Assembly (NCBI GenBank): GCA_031213475.1
Contig: JARUPZ010000026.1
Coordinates: forward strand, 5,011,567-5,075,566
DNA: 64,000 nt
Direction of reading: 5' to 3'
Origin: Nereocystis luetkeana
Lineage: Eukaryota > Sar > Phaeophyceae > Laminariales > Laminariaceae
Shown here piece by piece: positions 1-10,720 of the stretch. Position 1 is the stretch's first letter, and each line of letters opens with the position of its first letter. A program made the position numbers and the translations under genes. Below the pieces are notes generated by a model that was given only the letters and a program-made list of their open reading frames with translations, ran no database searches and was not told where the DNA came from.

Positions 1-359
1 AGATTGTGCGCCTGGTCAAGTCTAAACTCCTCACCGGAAGAGCTCGATGCCGCCGCGGCTGCCGTTACTTCCGTCGCTCCCACCCCCCCGGCGGATACGG
101 TGGCCCCATATTCGTCGGCCATTTCTCCCTCGTCGCTCATCTCCCCGGCCCCGAACGAACCGTCATCGAAGCGTTCCGCAGAGCTTTCCGGAGACCGGTC
201 CGAGTACCTTTCCGAGGACCGGTCTGCCGGTGCGGGGCCTCCCGCGGTGGCCTCCAAGTGGGCGAGCACGTCAAAGGAATCGTCGTCCTCGCTAAAGCTT
301 TCGTCGTTACGAGGGGGACCGAAATCACCGTCGGCGGCGCGCGCGGGAAAGCCGCTCAT
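1..359 (-). CDS. Acidic Ser/Asp/Glu-rich N-terminal exon of an unknown protein, cut by the window edge
   Basis: Read on the minus strand, an ATG at 359-357 opens a frame with no stop as far as base 1, about 119 codons. It begins MSGFPARAADGDFGPPRNDE and goes on through acidic and serine-rich stretches (SFSEDDDSFDVLAHLEATAGG, then repeated DRSS/DRSP units and GEMSDEGEMADEYG) to a polyalanine and serine run. Such a low-complexity acidic start is common for disordered N-termini of regulatory or nuclear proteins, but I recognise no domain. Codons are GC-rich, unlike the AT-richer repeats to the right. A donor-like CCGGTGAGGAG lies around 38-48 (minus), so the exon may end there rather than run off the window. 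The frame on the opposite strand at 4-489 is its shadow. Function is unknown. Confidence 0.5.
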   Translation of the reverse strand, partial: MSGFPARAADGDFGPPRNDESFSEDDDSFDVLAHLEATAGGPAPADRSSERYSDRSPESSAERFDDGSFGAGEMSDEGEMADEYGATVSAGGVGATEVTAAAAASSSSGEEFRLDQAHN

Positions 360-2190
360 CGCCTGGGATAACGCCAAATCGTGTGAGGGGCATCACGGTG
401 GGAAAAAGAGGGGTGGGGCAGCGGGAAGAGACGGAGCCGGGAGAGGCGTCAGAGAGATAGACGCAAACGGTCGGACGTCCACCCTATAGAAACGCATCCT
501 CGATGTCGGGTACAAACTCCTCAGAATTAACGTAGGATCATTTGTACCGCTGTCAAGACGTCAAGGTAGGTCGGGTTTCGGCTGAGGCAGGCGTCGGGGG
601 GAAGGTTCTACACGGACGGATCACGACATTGCAGACCCCGCCAACATCGTTGACCGAATAGATCATGGATGGAGACCATTAGGATACGTGAACTATCCGC
701 CCTGCAAGATCTTGATCACGAAATGGGCACCTGGTTCGTCTTATGCGGGGACGCGTCACAACCAAAGTTTTCGGCGTGCCAGAATCCTTTCCGGACGCAA
801 GGTCGCGAACACTGACGAACCAAATACACGATCGTGTGAAGCAACGCGGGCGGCTCGCGGCTCGGCTGGGAAATCTTACCTTTGAACGTCTACACTGCAA
901 TGAATCAAGGAGTTCACCCGCCGGACAGATCATGAGTTGGCTCATCCATCCGCCATCGCACAACCCCGGCAAACAAGCGCGCCAGAGCTATCTCCTACAA
1001 CTCGCATTCGATAGCTCAGGAAGCTCTCACAAATATCGCTTCACCTACCCCGGAATTAGCGTATCAGACATATGGTGAGTTGGTCTGCCTGAAGTGTGAA
1101 GGACTTGTACATACGCCACGCATGCCGCATGGTACTACAGCGGTGGTGGTCCCTCCACAGCGCCGATTGCCCGCTGAAATAGTGCGTGAAGAATCACTTG
1201 GCACAGATGGGATTCCCCAGAGTCGTACAAAGCGTGCGGAGTAGTTGGTGCCAGTTGCCGCTATAGTCCCGGTACCGTTGGCAGAGGTATACCGTCACTA
1301 TACAGAGGGGTCCACCACTGCACTCGCATCTCCGTAGGTTCACACTTCAGCGAGGGGCTACGATATACGTAAGCATGTGAACACAAACAAAGAGCCAGCT
1401 CTGGAAAACTCTCGTCGAGTTATTATTTCCCAAAGACGCATGCATCACTCCGCGTTTAATTATTTGCGGTTGTCAAGAAAATCAACCCGGAACCGCCAGA
1501 GGGGTTGTGCTGTCTTGCCGATGTCTGTGTGTTCTTTGTTTCATGTAAATCCCATTTATTTCTTGGCATTTATTTTCTCTGTCCTTCCTGGTCTTTACAC
1601 TCATAAAGTAGGCTCTCCCCCCTCCTCCCCACTACGGCTCGCGCCTTTCATTTTTATCTTGAGAAGGCTCGGCCCTTGCTTCCCTCTCGTCGACTGGCAT
1701 CGAATTGACATGGTACACGGTCAATCCGTCTTACTATACTACTGCAGCGTACACGAACAACACCAAGACTCTAATTCCAAGTCTTTTTTTCCCATAGCAG
1801 GAGTGCGGTCCCAACGAGGTCAACGTACCCACAACGTGGGTTTACAAATAGCGAAGGCATTAACCGTGAAGGGCGTTGGGGAGTTGGCACAGGGGCGCGA
1901 TCGTTTCTTCAGCGCTCGTTTTTTCGACTACGGCGGCATGAATTGCTAAAAGTCGAGCATTGCTATTTCTCCGGAAGGTTCTCAATCAAATATTTTTCCG
2001 AAAACGCCTCCATTGGTGAGCGGGATTTAGGAAATCGAGCGCTGAAAAACCGATTGCACCACTTCGCGAACTTAACGCTCTTCAGGATAGACGGAACGTT
2101 TGCCATCCACCCCTTGACATCCCTCTTTGTGTTACGCCGGTGTTGGATACGTACTGCACAGATCCATACAAGATCTCATAACGGTAGGTT
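360..2190. other. No gene seen; upstream flank and old repeats
   Basis: From 360 to about 480 lies the probable 5' UTR or promoter side of the minus-strand exon. Beyond it I see only short unrelated frames. About 100 bases near 1610-1710 recur in diverged form at 24555-24655 (a TACCCCC...CGTCGACT(C/G)GCATCGAATTG block). The stretch 1860-2115 resembles 12690-12970 (a GCGCGAACTCAACGCC-type block). The 190-codon frame at 1377-1949 crosses these repeats and is not supported as a gene. Confidence 0.4.
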
Positions 2191-2250
2191 GAGATCTATT
2201 TTAATCTACCTGTAGATGATCTAGATGATCAATCTGTAGATGATTCAGAT
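2150..2250. repeat. GATC-rich repeat (family E), short copy
   Basis: Runs of TAGATGATC and CTGTAGATGATC words preceded by a CAGATCCATACAAGATCT segment. The same vocabulary recurs at 5080-5340, 16960-17240, 40385-40705, 45855-46085, 46840-47225, 53950-54215 and 61385-61847. Confidence 0.6.
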
Positions 2251-2473
2251 CAGGCCTGTCCGAGGTGTGGAACGTTCCATCTTTTTTTTTATGAAATCTC
2301 TACCTCCGCGCACTTTCCGCCAACACCGCCAAGGAAGCCAGTCAGTCGAGACGGGAGGGCCATCCGGTCACTGTCGTCGAGGTTTCGTTGCCGGCGGGAG
2401 TGGATCAGAGGACTCCCCGGGTTTTCTGTGTGAGGCGTTAGTTTGTCCCCTTAGGCCCGTCACGGCATCGACC

Positions 2474-2712
2474 GTATCACCCGAGTGATAAGAAAACACA
2501 CACCCTCAGACAAATTTCAGAAGCATTATTGTCCACAACAAGGAAAGCCCACGCAATCAAAATCATTGGCTTTGAAAAGCTTTCTTCGCCTCTTCGTAGA
2601 CATGAATATCGCTTGGCGTTATCACCCCCCCCCCGGTTGCCGAGGTAAAACCAGCTTCGAAACTCGTCCGAAGGGGTGTGTTATCTGGGCACCCGTGTGT
2701 GATCTTATCACA
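2474..2712. mobile_element. TIR element, family D, ~240 bp
   Basis: Inverted ends: ATCACCCGAGTGATAAGA with ACACACACCCTCAGACAAA at the left, and CTTCGAAACTCGTCCGAAGG with GGTGTGTTATCTGGGCACC at the right. The right end is the diverged reverse complement of the left. Related ends flank 37857-38492, 42490-42752 and 54553-54765. No coding capacity is seen inside. Confidence 0.5.
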
Positions 2713-2930
2713 CGGTATTGGCCACATTGTACTAATTCACGGGTAGAGGGGCGGTCAGTCAAAGGGCCACACGGTGATCTCCTGGCGCATTCGCTCCGCG
2801 AGAGACCCGCCGATCGGGAAGCGTTTCGATGTCATCGACTGTATCCAAAGCTTTGACACGGCCACGTCGGCTCCGGCGCGTGTGATATCTGCCTGAACGG
2901 GACACCATACAATTTTCTGTCAGTCTGCTG
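2713..2930. other. No gene seen
   Basis: Short spacer without recognisable repeat or convincing frame. Confidence 0.3.
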
Positions 2931-3560
2931 GATTACCAGCAACCATGCCAAGAGTAAGCCCATCGAGCAGGAAAGTACCAAACCAGCTGCTGTCAATATC
3001 AACCTCGGTTGCTTCCAGCCTGCACGACGTGCTCACTTCGTCATCGCGAACCATCCGATCACTAAATTGTATGCTGTCCCGTCTGGACAGAACTCCAACT
3101 ACCCGGCGTCGACGTGGATGGTCCAAAACGCGATGCATGTAATGGCAGCAGGGCGATAACCTGCTCAAGAACGGGCCTACCCGTCGCGGAATGTGTCCAA
3201 TATTTAACCCGCCGCGTTGACTCCGGGGAGTGGGAGTTCTCCCTGGACACGGACAACCTACAAATTCCTATCCGGCTCGCGGACTCGTGACGGCGGAAAA
3301 GGCAGGCTCAGCAGGGTAGTACCAAACAAACTGCAAGCCGCCATCAAGCCGACTATCTGCCTGATGGAGACGTCTCCACCCCGCGCAAGCTGCAAACTTT
3401 GCCATCACGAACCCAGCAGCCGATTACCAAATGGTATACTGTCCCGTCCGGGCCGAGCACCAACTCCCCGGCGTCGGCGTGGCGGGTCAAAGACTGGATG
3501 AATTCCATGACAAAGCGAAGCTCCATGGTGGGCGAAGGCGCTGTTTGTAGCTACAGTACT
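2930..3560 (+). pseudogene. Diverged direct duplication with coding-like residue
   Basis: Two segments about 350 bases apart (near 2985-3140 and 3320-3500) align with many differences. In the plus frame they read PITKLYAVPSGQNSNYPAS at 3050-3106 and PITKWYTVPSGPSTNSPAS at 3420-3476, followed by related TW/AW and M-rich stretches. Conservation at the protein level, in repeats that differ in many bases, suggests a decayed coding repeat. Both are interrupted by stops and shifts and have no recognised family. They could also be an old non-coding repeat that happens to translate. Confidence 0.3.
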
Positions 3561-3579
3561 TGGCAAATACATATCAAAT

Positions 3580-3880
3580 AAATTGGGTCTTTGGACCGCT
3601 CTCAACGCTTAAGACACTAAAGGCACCCCGCCAATGTACACCGTGTCCCGTCAAAAGCGTTGGTATTAGTGATGCATATCGGATATCGCGGGCGACTTGG
3701 CCTTGTGGACCGCTCTCATCGCTTATCGTACGACACTACGCCGTACCCATCGAAAACATTCGTACTACAATAGTGATATACATCGGATATCAAACTCGAT
3801 TTCTAGCGATGAATATCGGACATCAAGTGAATTGGCCCTGTGGACCGCTCTCATCGCCCATCATATACCTGGTACCAGGG
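3580..3880. repeat. Three direct repeats around TGGACCGCTCTCATCGC
   Basis: The phrase TGGACCGCTCTCA(A/T)CGC recurs near 3592, 3708 and 3840 (spacing about 115-135 bases). Between the second and third copies lie related blocks rich in ATCGGATATC words. Confidence 0.6.
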
Positions 3881-3899
3881 TATACGATACTATTAAACG

Positions 3900-5080
3900 T
3901 GTCCGTCAAAAACGTGTGTGCTGATAAGAGCGAAGTACAACGGAGATCGAACGAGAATCGAGATATTTACGATATCGAAAAATTCGACACGCTTGATTTT
4001 TGATACTCGATACGATTTGTAACAACAAAAAATATACTGCGTAGAGCAGTAGTAGGGCGACAGTAAATTGAAGGCAAAGCGCCTTCGATGCTATACTACA
4101 CCAAAACGTTCCACAAGTCGGACAGGTAAGATAGATCATCCACCGATAGATCATCTACATAGATCCTAACCTGCCCTTCTAAGGTGCTATGAAGGGACTG
4201 ATTAGCACAGGGCCAACCCAGGAAACATGTCAGATGAATAAATTATGCAGATTATACAGCTCCCACCCCAACACATGCGCTACTACAGTAGTAGATGGAT
4301 CTGGAATACATCTGCTCTGGAAGAGTTAGATCATTACGTGGAAACCGATGACCTGTCCTACAGGTGAAACGTTCGATGCGATATTCAACACTACACAAGT
4401 GCGTACACCCCACAAATAAAAACGTAGCCGCACCTACATAGCGGCCCCGTTTTCCGCCGCAGACCGCACTGACAGCCCACAGCTATGCCAACAATAGCGA
4501 GATCGAGCCACGTACGATATTCGCGTGCAGCTAGCATATCAGCCTGAGGCTTAAGTAGGCTGAATTGGGTTGAAGATAATCGAGAGGCAGCTCGAGGAGG
4601 GCCAGTCCTCTAGCACTGCTGTCGTCTCTCCTGGTCGTGATGGCCTGGCGAAATCTGTGAGCTTGAGCTCCAGGCTTACCGTAGATGTCGAAAGAAGAAG
4701 AAACATGTTGTGTGTAAGTACTATTCCATATCCACGCAAAATACCTCACTCCTGGGACAAGTTTTCGAGCAGATTTTCTCCACAACGGGACGGGTCCAAA
4801 CATCGAGCGACCCGGTTACCGAATTATTTCGTCCGGTAAAATTAGGTCAGCTACCCTTTTCCTCATGTGTGAGCCCCTTGTGTTGGGGGGAATCGAGTCA
4901 GAACCTCACCCCCAGGGGTGTGATATCTGGCGTGTCGTACTGTACGCCACCACTTCGGCCGTAAATATAGGGTACCCTAGTGCGCTGATATGAACAACAA
5001 ACACGCCTTGCATTGTCGGTCAGAGTGGTATGCTTTGTGATATGACGCACGGGTCTTAAAGCCTCCGCGCATCGGACAGA
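3900..5080. other. No gene seen; AT-rich spacer
   Basis: The part near 3950-4020 is rich in GATATCG words like family K. A half-copy of a family-D end lies near 4875-4935 (CAGAACCTCACCCCCAGGGG). No frame has support. Confidence 0.3.
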
Positions 5081-5340
5081 TCATCTGGATCCTTTCCACT
5101 TCATCATCTACACCTCCCAGGGGCAGCTAGATTCCTGATCTGGATGATCTATATGATGTGGACGATGATCTGTACAGCTCATGAGGCCGGGTGGGAGCCG
5201 CATAGTCTTGCGGGATCTACTTCAGTAGCATATGTTTCTCGGGTTGGATCTGCACTACGTATGCAAATCCTGCACAGCCTTTCACAACAGCAGGTGAGGA
5301 ACCAGATGATATATCTGTAGATAGATGATATGTATGAATT
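5080..5340. repeat. GATC-rich repeat (family E)
   Basis: Contains ATCATCTGGAT, GATGATCTATATGATG and GTAGATAGATGATATG words. In the middle it has a conserved non-simple part (CTGCACTACGTATGCAAATCC, then CTTTCACAACAGCAGGTGAGG) that matches the cores at 17110-17175, 40560-40620 and 46880-46960. It is therefore a dispersed repeat with GATC-rich ends rather than pure microsatellite. Confidence 0.6.
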
Positions 5341-5935
5341 ATCCGATGTGTGGAACTCTTGAAGCGGACAAATGGCAACCCTCTCGGGGCTGACATACCG
5401 CGACCAAAATGACGAGAAGCGTCGTCTCACCAACATTCTACAGCAGTAGGGTAAGCCATGTGCAGCACGAAGGCAGTTCAATCATGCTGCGAGCGGTTTG
5501 CATGTTCCCTCGAGGTGCAGTTCCCGTATGATACACGGCTCTGCGCCCAGTATCTTCCCGGGTGGGAGCTGTGAGACACAGCTCCCACGCAACATATCAT
5601 GATGGCAAACAAAGCAGTATCCGCAAAGAGGTGAAACAATAAACGTTGTAGGTGGTGATCTGCCTGATGGGGGCGACGACCTCCGTTGCTTCTGTCTCTA
5701 CTACTGCTTGTGAAGATGCAGTGGAGCAGTGGCCCTACTCGTACCTCTATTAATACTACTCTGTTCATAAATGCTACCACTACTGCTGTACGCAGTGCTA
5801 TGACTACTATTAATACTGCTGTACGCAGGCTCCGTCATATATACAAGTACACAAAGGTCGTCAGAGTACCAGTGCTAAGTCATTGGTACTCCAGGTCATT
5901 TTGCGTTTTGAATGACTCGGCTCCTACATGACAAA
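5340..5935. other. No gene seen; trinucleotide-rich spacer
   Basis: Holds repeated CTACTATTAATACTGCTGTACGCAG-like words near 5750-5830. No gene. Confidence 0.3.
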
Positions 5936-5939
5936 AAGC

Positions 5940-6480
5940 AGAAATGGCTAGGAGTACTCGAGAGTACCTGGAGCACCTAAAGCTGAAATGACTGAGTACT
6001 TGCGAGTACCTCGAGTACCAGGGGCTGAAATGAGAAATGACCGAGTACACGCGAGTACCTGGGATACCAAAAGCTGCACTGACTGAGTACACGCGAGTAC
6101 CTGGAGCACCTAAAGCTGAAATGACTGAGTATTTGCAAGTACCTCGAGTACCAGGGGCTGAAATGAGAAATGACCGAGTACACGCGAGTACCTGGGATAC
6201 CAAAAGCTGCACTGACTGAGTACACGCGAGTACCTGGAGCACCTAAAGCTGAAATGACTGAGTATTTGAAAGTACCTCGAGTACCAGGGGCTGAAATGAG
6301 AAATGACCGAGTACACGCGAGTACCTGGGATACCAAAAGCTGCAGTGACTGAGTACACGCGAGTACCTGGAGCACCTAAAGCTGAAATGGCTGAGTATTT
6401 GAAAGTACCTCGAGTACCAGGAGCTGAAATGACTGAGTACTCGCGATTCGCGAGTACCTCGAGTACCGACAGCTGAAATC
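5940..6480. repeat. Minisatellite, 133-bp period
   Basis: A unit built from four related parts (GAGTACACGCGAGTACCTGG, AGCACCTAAAGCTGAAATGA, GAGTATTTGCAAGTACCTCG and AGTACCAGGGGCTGAAATGA) repeats with its start near 6037, 6170 and 6303. Each 133-bp unit carries internal copies of a roughly 33-bp GAGTAC...AGTACC sub-unit. Frames on both strands through this array are by-products of a period that is not a multiple of three. Confidence 0.9.
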
Positions 6481-7213
6481 ACTTGGTATTCGGTGATACT
6501 GGACATCTGACGACCTTCGCAATTACCAGGTACACTGCGATTTTAATATTAATACTGCTGTACCGGCATGGCAGGTCCTACCACTACTGCTGAATCAGTA
6601 GGCCCTACTGCGGAACATCTCGAAAAGCTACTGCTGCTGTTGTAACGCAAAAAAAAATCGGCGCGAAGAGCGAACGAGTAGTGCGTCCTGTGCACCACTC
6701 TGCTGGGTTGATCACGCGATATCAGAGCGGATAATTCCCACAGCAGTACGTACCGCGTACCGTTGTTATTAATAGTACCACAGCAGCAGTAGAATCGAAC
6801 AACTGAAGTTACATGAAGAACTGATGCCGCAAAAAAATGTTGGCCCATTGATGCCAGGTACTGCTGTCTGCGTCTGCGGGTGCGACTCGTATACTCCCCA
6901 GTAGACTATTAATAGCACTGCTGTTTTCAGCTACGAAGAAGTGCTGGCTCACCTCACGCGACGCAGTACTCTCAGTACAAAAAACCACCGAAGCCCCTGC
7001 TTATTGCCGCTGCTGCTGCGCCGTGCGATGCAAGCCGCGCGATTCCCTTCGCGGGCGTGGAGTAAGCAGCCTGGGAAGAAGGAGTAGGCTGGAGAGGTGG
7101 AAGCCGACGACAAACTTTGGTGTCGAGGGCGGGGTCGAGGCGCGAAAGGTTTTTGGGGGGTCGGAGGGAACAAGGACAAGCGAACGAGTCAAAACGAGTG
7201 TTATCAAGATCCG
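6481..7213. other. No gene seen
   Basis: AT-rich at first, with TATTAATA words at 6545, 6766 and 6905, then a GC-richer part after 6950. No supported coding region. Confidence 0.3.
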
Positions 7214-7296
7214 TGAACGAACCGCTCTGTCCGGAAATGTAAGGAACATTCTATAGGAATAGGAATGGCAAAACGGTCCTAACATTTCGAGTGGTA
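7214..7296. mobile_element. MITE, family G (~80 bp)
   Basis: Begins ACCGCTCTGTCCGGAAATGT and ends with the inverted counterpart ACATTTCGAGTGGTATC. Family G elements have ends like TACC(G/A)CTCTGTCCGGAAAT facing AGAG(C/T)GGTA. Confidence 0.6.
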
Positions 7297-8563
7297 TCGG
7301 ACTGCTACACATATCCTACATGTCCCATAATATAAGCAATAATGTTCCACTGACTGTCTATATTGGGACAAAGCGGTACCAGTTACAGTACGTGGAAATA
7401 CATACCTCTGGTACACGTACGGGCTGGTATCAAATACTCATTTCTTCATGTACAGCAGTAGGATACCAGGTACCAGTACGAGTGTCAGCTATGGGCGGTC
7501 CTGGGAGCATGTGCTTCTTCTGCGTTAGAATAGCACACACTGCCGCGCGTAGGCTTGACTTGGTGCACGTCATGATGGTACTACCGCTGCTGTCGGTTTG
7601 TGCTTCGCACATGTCGTCCATGTGTTATCACCATGTTTTTCCCCCTGTGCAACGAGATGCAGACAAGTCAGTTGAATTATCCGTTCACCACCAAACAATC
7701 CAACGACAGAGGTCTGGTTATTTCAGTTGTTTCGAGTCCTCGGCGCGCGGGGGCCTACCACGAGAACGCAGCACCACACGACGGCACAGGCATCGGACCG
7801 ACCGCTACAAGGAGGTTCGGCAGGGCAAAGCGCGTGCTTCTTTTCAGCTGCCCGTGCTTGGCCACCGCGACCACTGCCCCCAACGACGGACGGTTTGCCT
7901 TCTCGTCAAGTCTGCCTGCTGGGGTACAACCTCCAACCTCCCTCTGGCCTCTGTTCGAATTTTCGCGATGCTTCACGAGTGCTCATTCTGTGGGGCCGCG
8001 GCCAGAAGATCGACGGGAAAGAAAAATGCGTCAGCCGCGCAAGGCGGGCAAGAGTGGGCCCTTTGTCGTCGAACGCGGGAAGGGACAAGACGCTAGCGTT
8101 CGACAACACGGGAGGGTCTATACTATCCAGCAATAGGTCTATGCCTCGCAAAACACAAGGTTTTACGTTCTCCGATTTTGCGTGAGAGTTTGAAAAAGGG
8201 GATGCAATTGGTTTGAAAATACACACTCAAATTGCTACAGCAAAGGGGGGCAAGCCGGCGCGCACTGCCCGACATACAGCTGGCGTGACAAGGGCAGTCT
8301 GCATTCACTCACCGGCCTCTCGCTTGGGACAGCTGGGTTGGTGTTTGTCCTTTCCCCTTTCTGCTCGAAAACATCAACGGGCGCCCCAGGGAAGATGGGA
8401 GTTCAATGAGGCGGTATATGACGAACGCTCATTGGCTGAATTTCCTCGAATTATTTTTCTTCCCGTGGATCGTGCCCTGCCTGTGTCTGGTCTGCTGGTT
8501 CTGTTGTTGGATGCCGTGTGTTCTTCTCAAAGCACGCACACCAGCAAGCACATACGTAGCACG
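7297..8563. other. Spacer, then GC-rich region upstream of the 8564 exon
   Basis: From about 7740 the sequence turns GC-rich and free of the recognised repeats, up to the ATG at 8564. That would suit a promoter and 5' leader. Several overlapping frames exist in all phases here, but none shows a family signature. Confidence 0.3.
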
Positions 8564-8848
8564 ATGAGTGCGTCGCCCGAAGCTCTCGATGCTCGATCGC
8601 TGAGCGACGAAATCAGTGTCTCTACGCAAAAAGTCCCTCCTGCCGTAGCCACGCCAAACGATGCAGCAGCCCGAGACGACGTCAGCCATGGTGACCGGGT
8701 AGATGTTGAGCCACCTCTGGAAGATGATGCGGCGGAACTAGTTGGGGAGCGCAGCTGCAGTGCAAGCCTCATGGCACCAAGTTTCGAGCTGAATGATGGC
8801 CCCACCTCGCCGGAGCCGGATTCTTCGGGGGATCAAGGTGAAAGTTAA
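8564..8848 (+). CDS. Candidate first exon of an acidic unknown protein
   Basis: An ATG at 8564 opens 94 codons beginning MSASPEALDARSLSDEISVS and ending near SPEPDSSGDQGES before a TAA. The product is rich in D, E, S and A, with no long hydrophobic stretch, so a disordered cytosolic or nuclear N-terminus is likely. The frame also extends upstream to 8213, but the upstream part looks like leader, so I place the start at 8564. A splice donor CAAG|GTGAAAG at 8837/8838 would end the exon three codons before the stop, in which case the stop is intronic. I could not find a downstream exon. Its style resembles the 1-359 exon, but the two do not align. Function is unknown. Confidence 0.4.
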   Translation: MSASPEALDARSLSDEISVSTQKVPPAVATPNDAAARDDVSHGDRVDVEPPLEDDAAELVGERSCSASLMAPSFELNDGPTSPEPDSSGDQGES

Positions 8849-9326
8849 GGCAGTGCTGCAGCCGTGTTGATTGGTCCGGGTGGCTCATTCCGCTGATCCG
8901 CCACGAGCAAGCCCTTCGCCCAGCATTGGTTTTTGGTATTTGAACTCTGCTCGTTCACACCGCAGACCGACTGAACAACACTCGTAATAAACACCAAACT
9001 GCCACAACTCCCATGCTCGTAATAGTCATCCGATGCGGCTGCTGTTGCTGCTGCGCGTAAAGCCGGAGGTCCTGAAGAAATCAATTGCCTGACCAATGCG
9101 GCTGCTCCCTGTGTGTAGGGCTGGGTGGTGAAATTTGCGTTGGGTCCCAACTGTTGTGGAGAGCAGAGAGTGCTTAGATGGATCAGGCTCGACTTTCATT
9201 TTTTAAGTGTTCTACGTACGTACGTACAAAATTTGCCCATGTTGAACATGATCGCCAGGCGCAACACCAGCAGCCGTGCGTTTTGCTGAACTGTGAAGCT
9301 GATGCCATCATTATCCTTCCTTTCTT
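8849..9326. other. No gene seen
   Basis: Downstream flank of the 8564 exon. There is a short GTACGTACGTAC run near 9210. No repeat family was recognised. Confidence 0.3.
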
Positions 9327-9420
9327 ATCCCATTTAGAACCGCAGTCCCGTTTTGGGGGACAAACTACTTGAAATTTGACTGGTTTGTCCCCAGAACGGG
9401 ACTGCGATTCTAAAAGGGTC
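9327..9420. mobile_element. MITE, family B (~95 bp hairpin)
   Basis: Ends AGAACCGCAGTCCCGTTTTG and CAGAACGGGACTGCGATTCT are near-perfect inverted repeats around a short ACTACTTGAAATTTGACTGG centre, so the whole element folds back on itself. Confidence 0.85.
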
Positions 9421-10139
9421 AAGCCCTTGCTACTCTGTATCCTACACACTTTCTTACATGCTTCGCAGTTCACGCATATTTGTACGGGGCTAGTTGTCGA
9501 TCCCACAGACAGAGTTCTACGTAGCTGCTGTTGTTGGCATGAATTGGCAACCGCCGCGTGCATGAAAAAGCAAGAAAGAGTCCTCCAATGCGTCGTTCTC
9601 CTCTCAGCCAAACCGATCCTTGCGATGATGGCACTTTGCTGTTGATGCTGGCACACGCACGCACGAACGTGCGTAGGGGACGTATCATACTGGTGCGCCA
9701 CGATAATGTTCATCATACTCGTAGCTGCAGCTTCTTGTTGTACGTCAGCTTTGATTTTTTTCCTGAGGGTTAGATGCCATCAGTATCATTTCTTGTTGTC
9801 CATGAATGATACCTGGTACGACGTATAAACCGGTAATAGCTGGCTGGTAGACCAGAGTATCGGGCATGTACGGACCAAAGGTGTATCCGTATCTAACGTA
9901 CGGCAAGATACCACCCTTCTCTCACATACCACCCAACCGCAGGAAACCACTCCCGGGGATGAAAAAAAAAATCTAAAATAAATAAATGGGCAAGTTTGTC
10001 ACCGCGGGGTACGTTGGATACCACTCCCCTCCGTGGGTTCATTTACGCCTTCCAAGCAAAATGAACAAATATCACCCCCGGGGGGGGCAATGAAAGTACT
10101 GCACAGCAGTAGTACCCATCTATTTCGGCAGCACACACA
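9421..10139. other. No gene seen
   Basis: Mixed spacer. A TACCTGGTA word is at 9809. Around 10068-10090 an ATCACCCCC...GGGGGG motif resembles family-D ends. Confidence 0.3.
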
Positions 10140-10720
10140 ATGGAGAACGCCGACAATGTCGAACCGGCGCAGAGCCCTTCCGTATGGGCGGCCCACGCCG
10201 TGGAAAGAACGCGGCTGTGGCCCCGGAGAATCCAGCTGCCCCGACACGATGTGCTGGCGCGACTCGAGCCACGAGCGGAACGACGATCGATTCGTTCGTC
10301 GTCCATCCGCAAACCACCCCTGCTGCACCTGCGCCTCAAGCTCCGGCAGCAGCGCTAGACGCGCCAGTCACGGCAACGCGTGCCACGCCAGCCACGACAG
10401 CAAATCCTGCGCCAGCCACAGTGTCTGTGGTTCCGACATAGCCCGTCGCGCCTCAAGCCCCGGCACCAGCAGCGCCAGGATCCCCGGCAATAGGGGCACC
10501 AAGCCCTCCGGCAGCAGCAACCACAGCTCCCCTGAACGCAGCAGCGACAACCCCCCCCCTTGTCATCACCCCCCTGCGGCCAGGGTGGGTGTGCCACTTG
10601 TGCCAAGTGTCGCCCACTGCACTCCTATCACCCCACGCCGTTATCAACCCTGACCAGAAATCACCCCCCGGTGGTAAATGTTGCAAAAATCGAACAAAAC
10701 CTGTTCACGATCCCCGGAGT
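10140..10720 (+). pseudogene. Ala/Pro/Thr-rich frame broken by a stop
   Basis: One plus frame reads through alanine/proline/threonine-rich sequence (HPQTTPAAPAPQAPAAALDA...ATRATPATTANPAPATVSVV). It meets a TAG at about 10439-10441 and then continues in the same frame in the same style (PVAPQAPAPAAPGSPAIGAP) to a cysteine-containing tail (GWVCHLCQV...GGKCCKN). Persisting bias on both sides of a single stop suggests a nonsense-mutated low-complexity gene. A biased GC-rich sequence that was never coding could give the same picture. No family recognised. Confidence 0.25.

Noticed and set aside
1377-1949. 190-codon plus frame
   Set aside because: Runs through segments that recur non-colinearly at 24.5 kb and 12.7 kb. 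No conserved motif.
5880-6506. Overlapping repeat-protein-like minus frames (PGTRVYSV, CSRYSRVL)
   Set aside because: Products of the 133-bp minisatellite; all phases stay open and no start or context supports expression.
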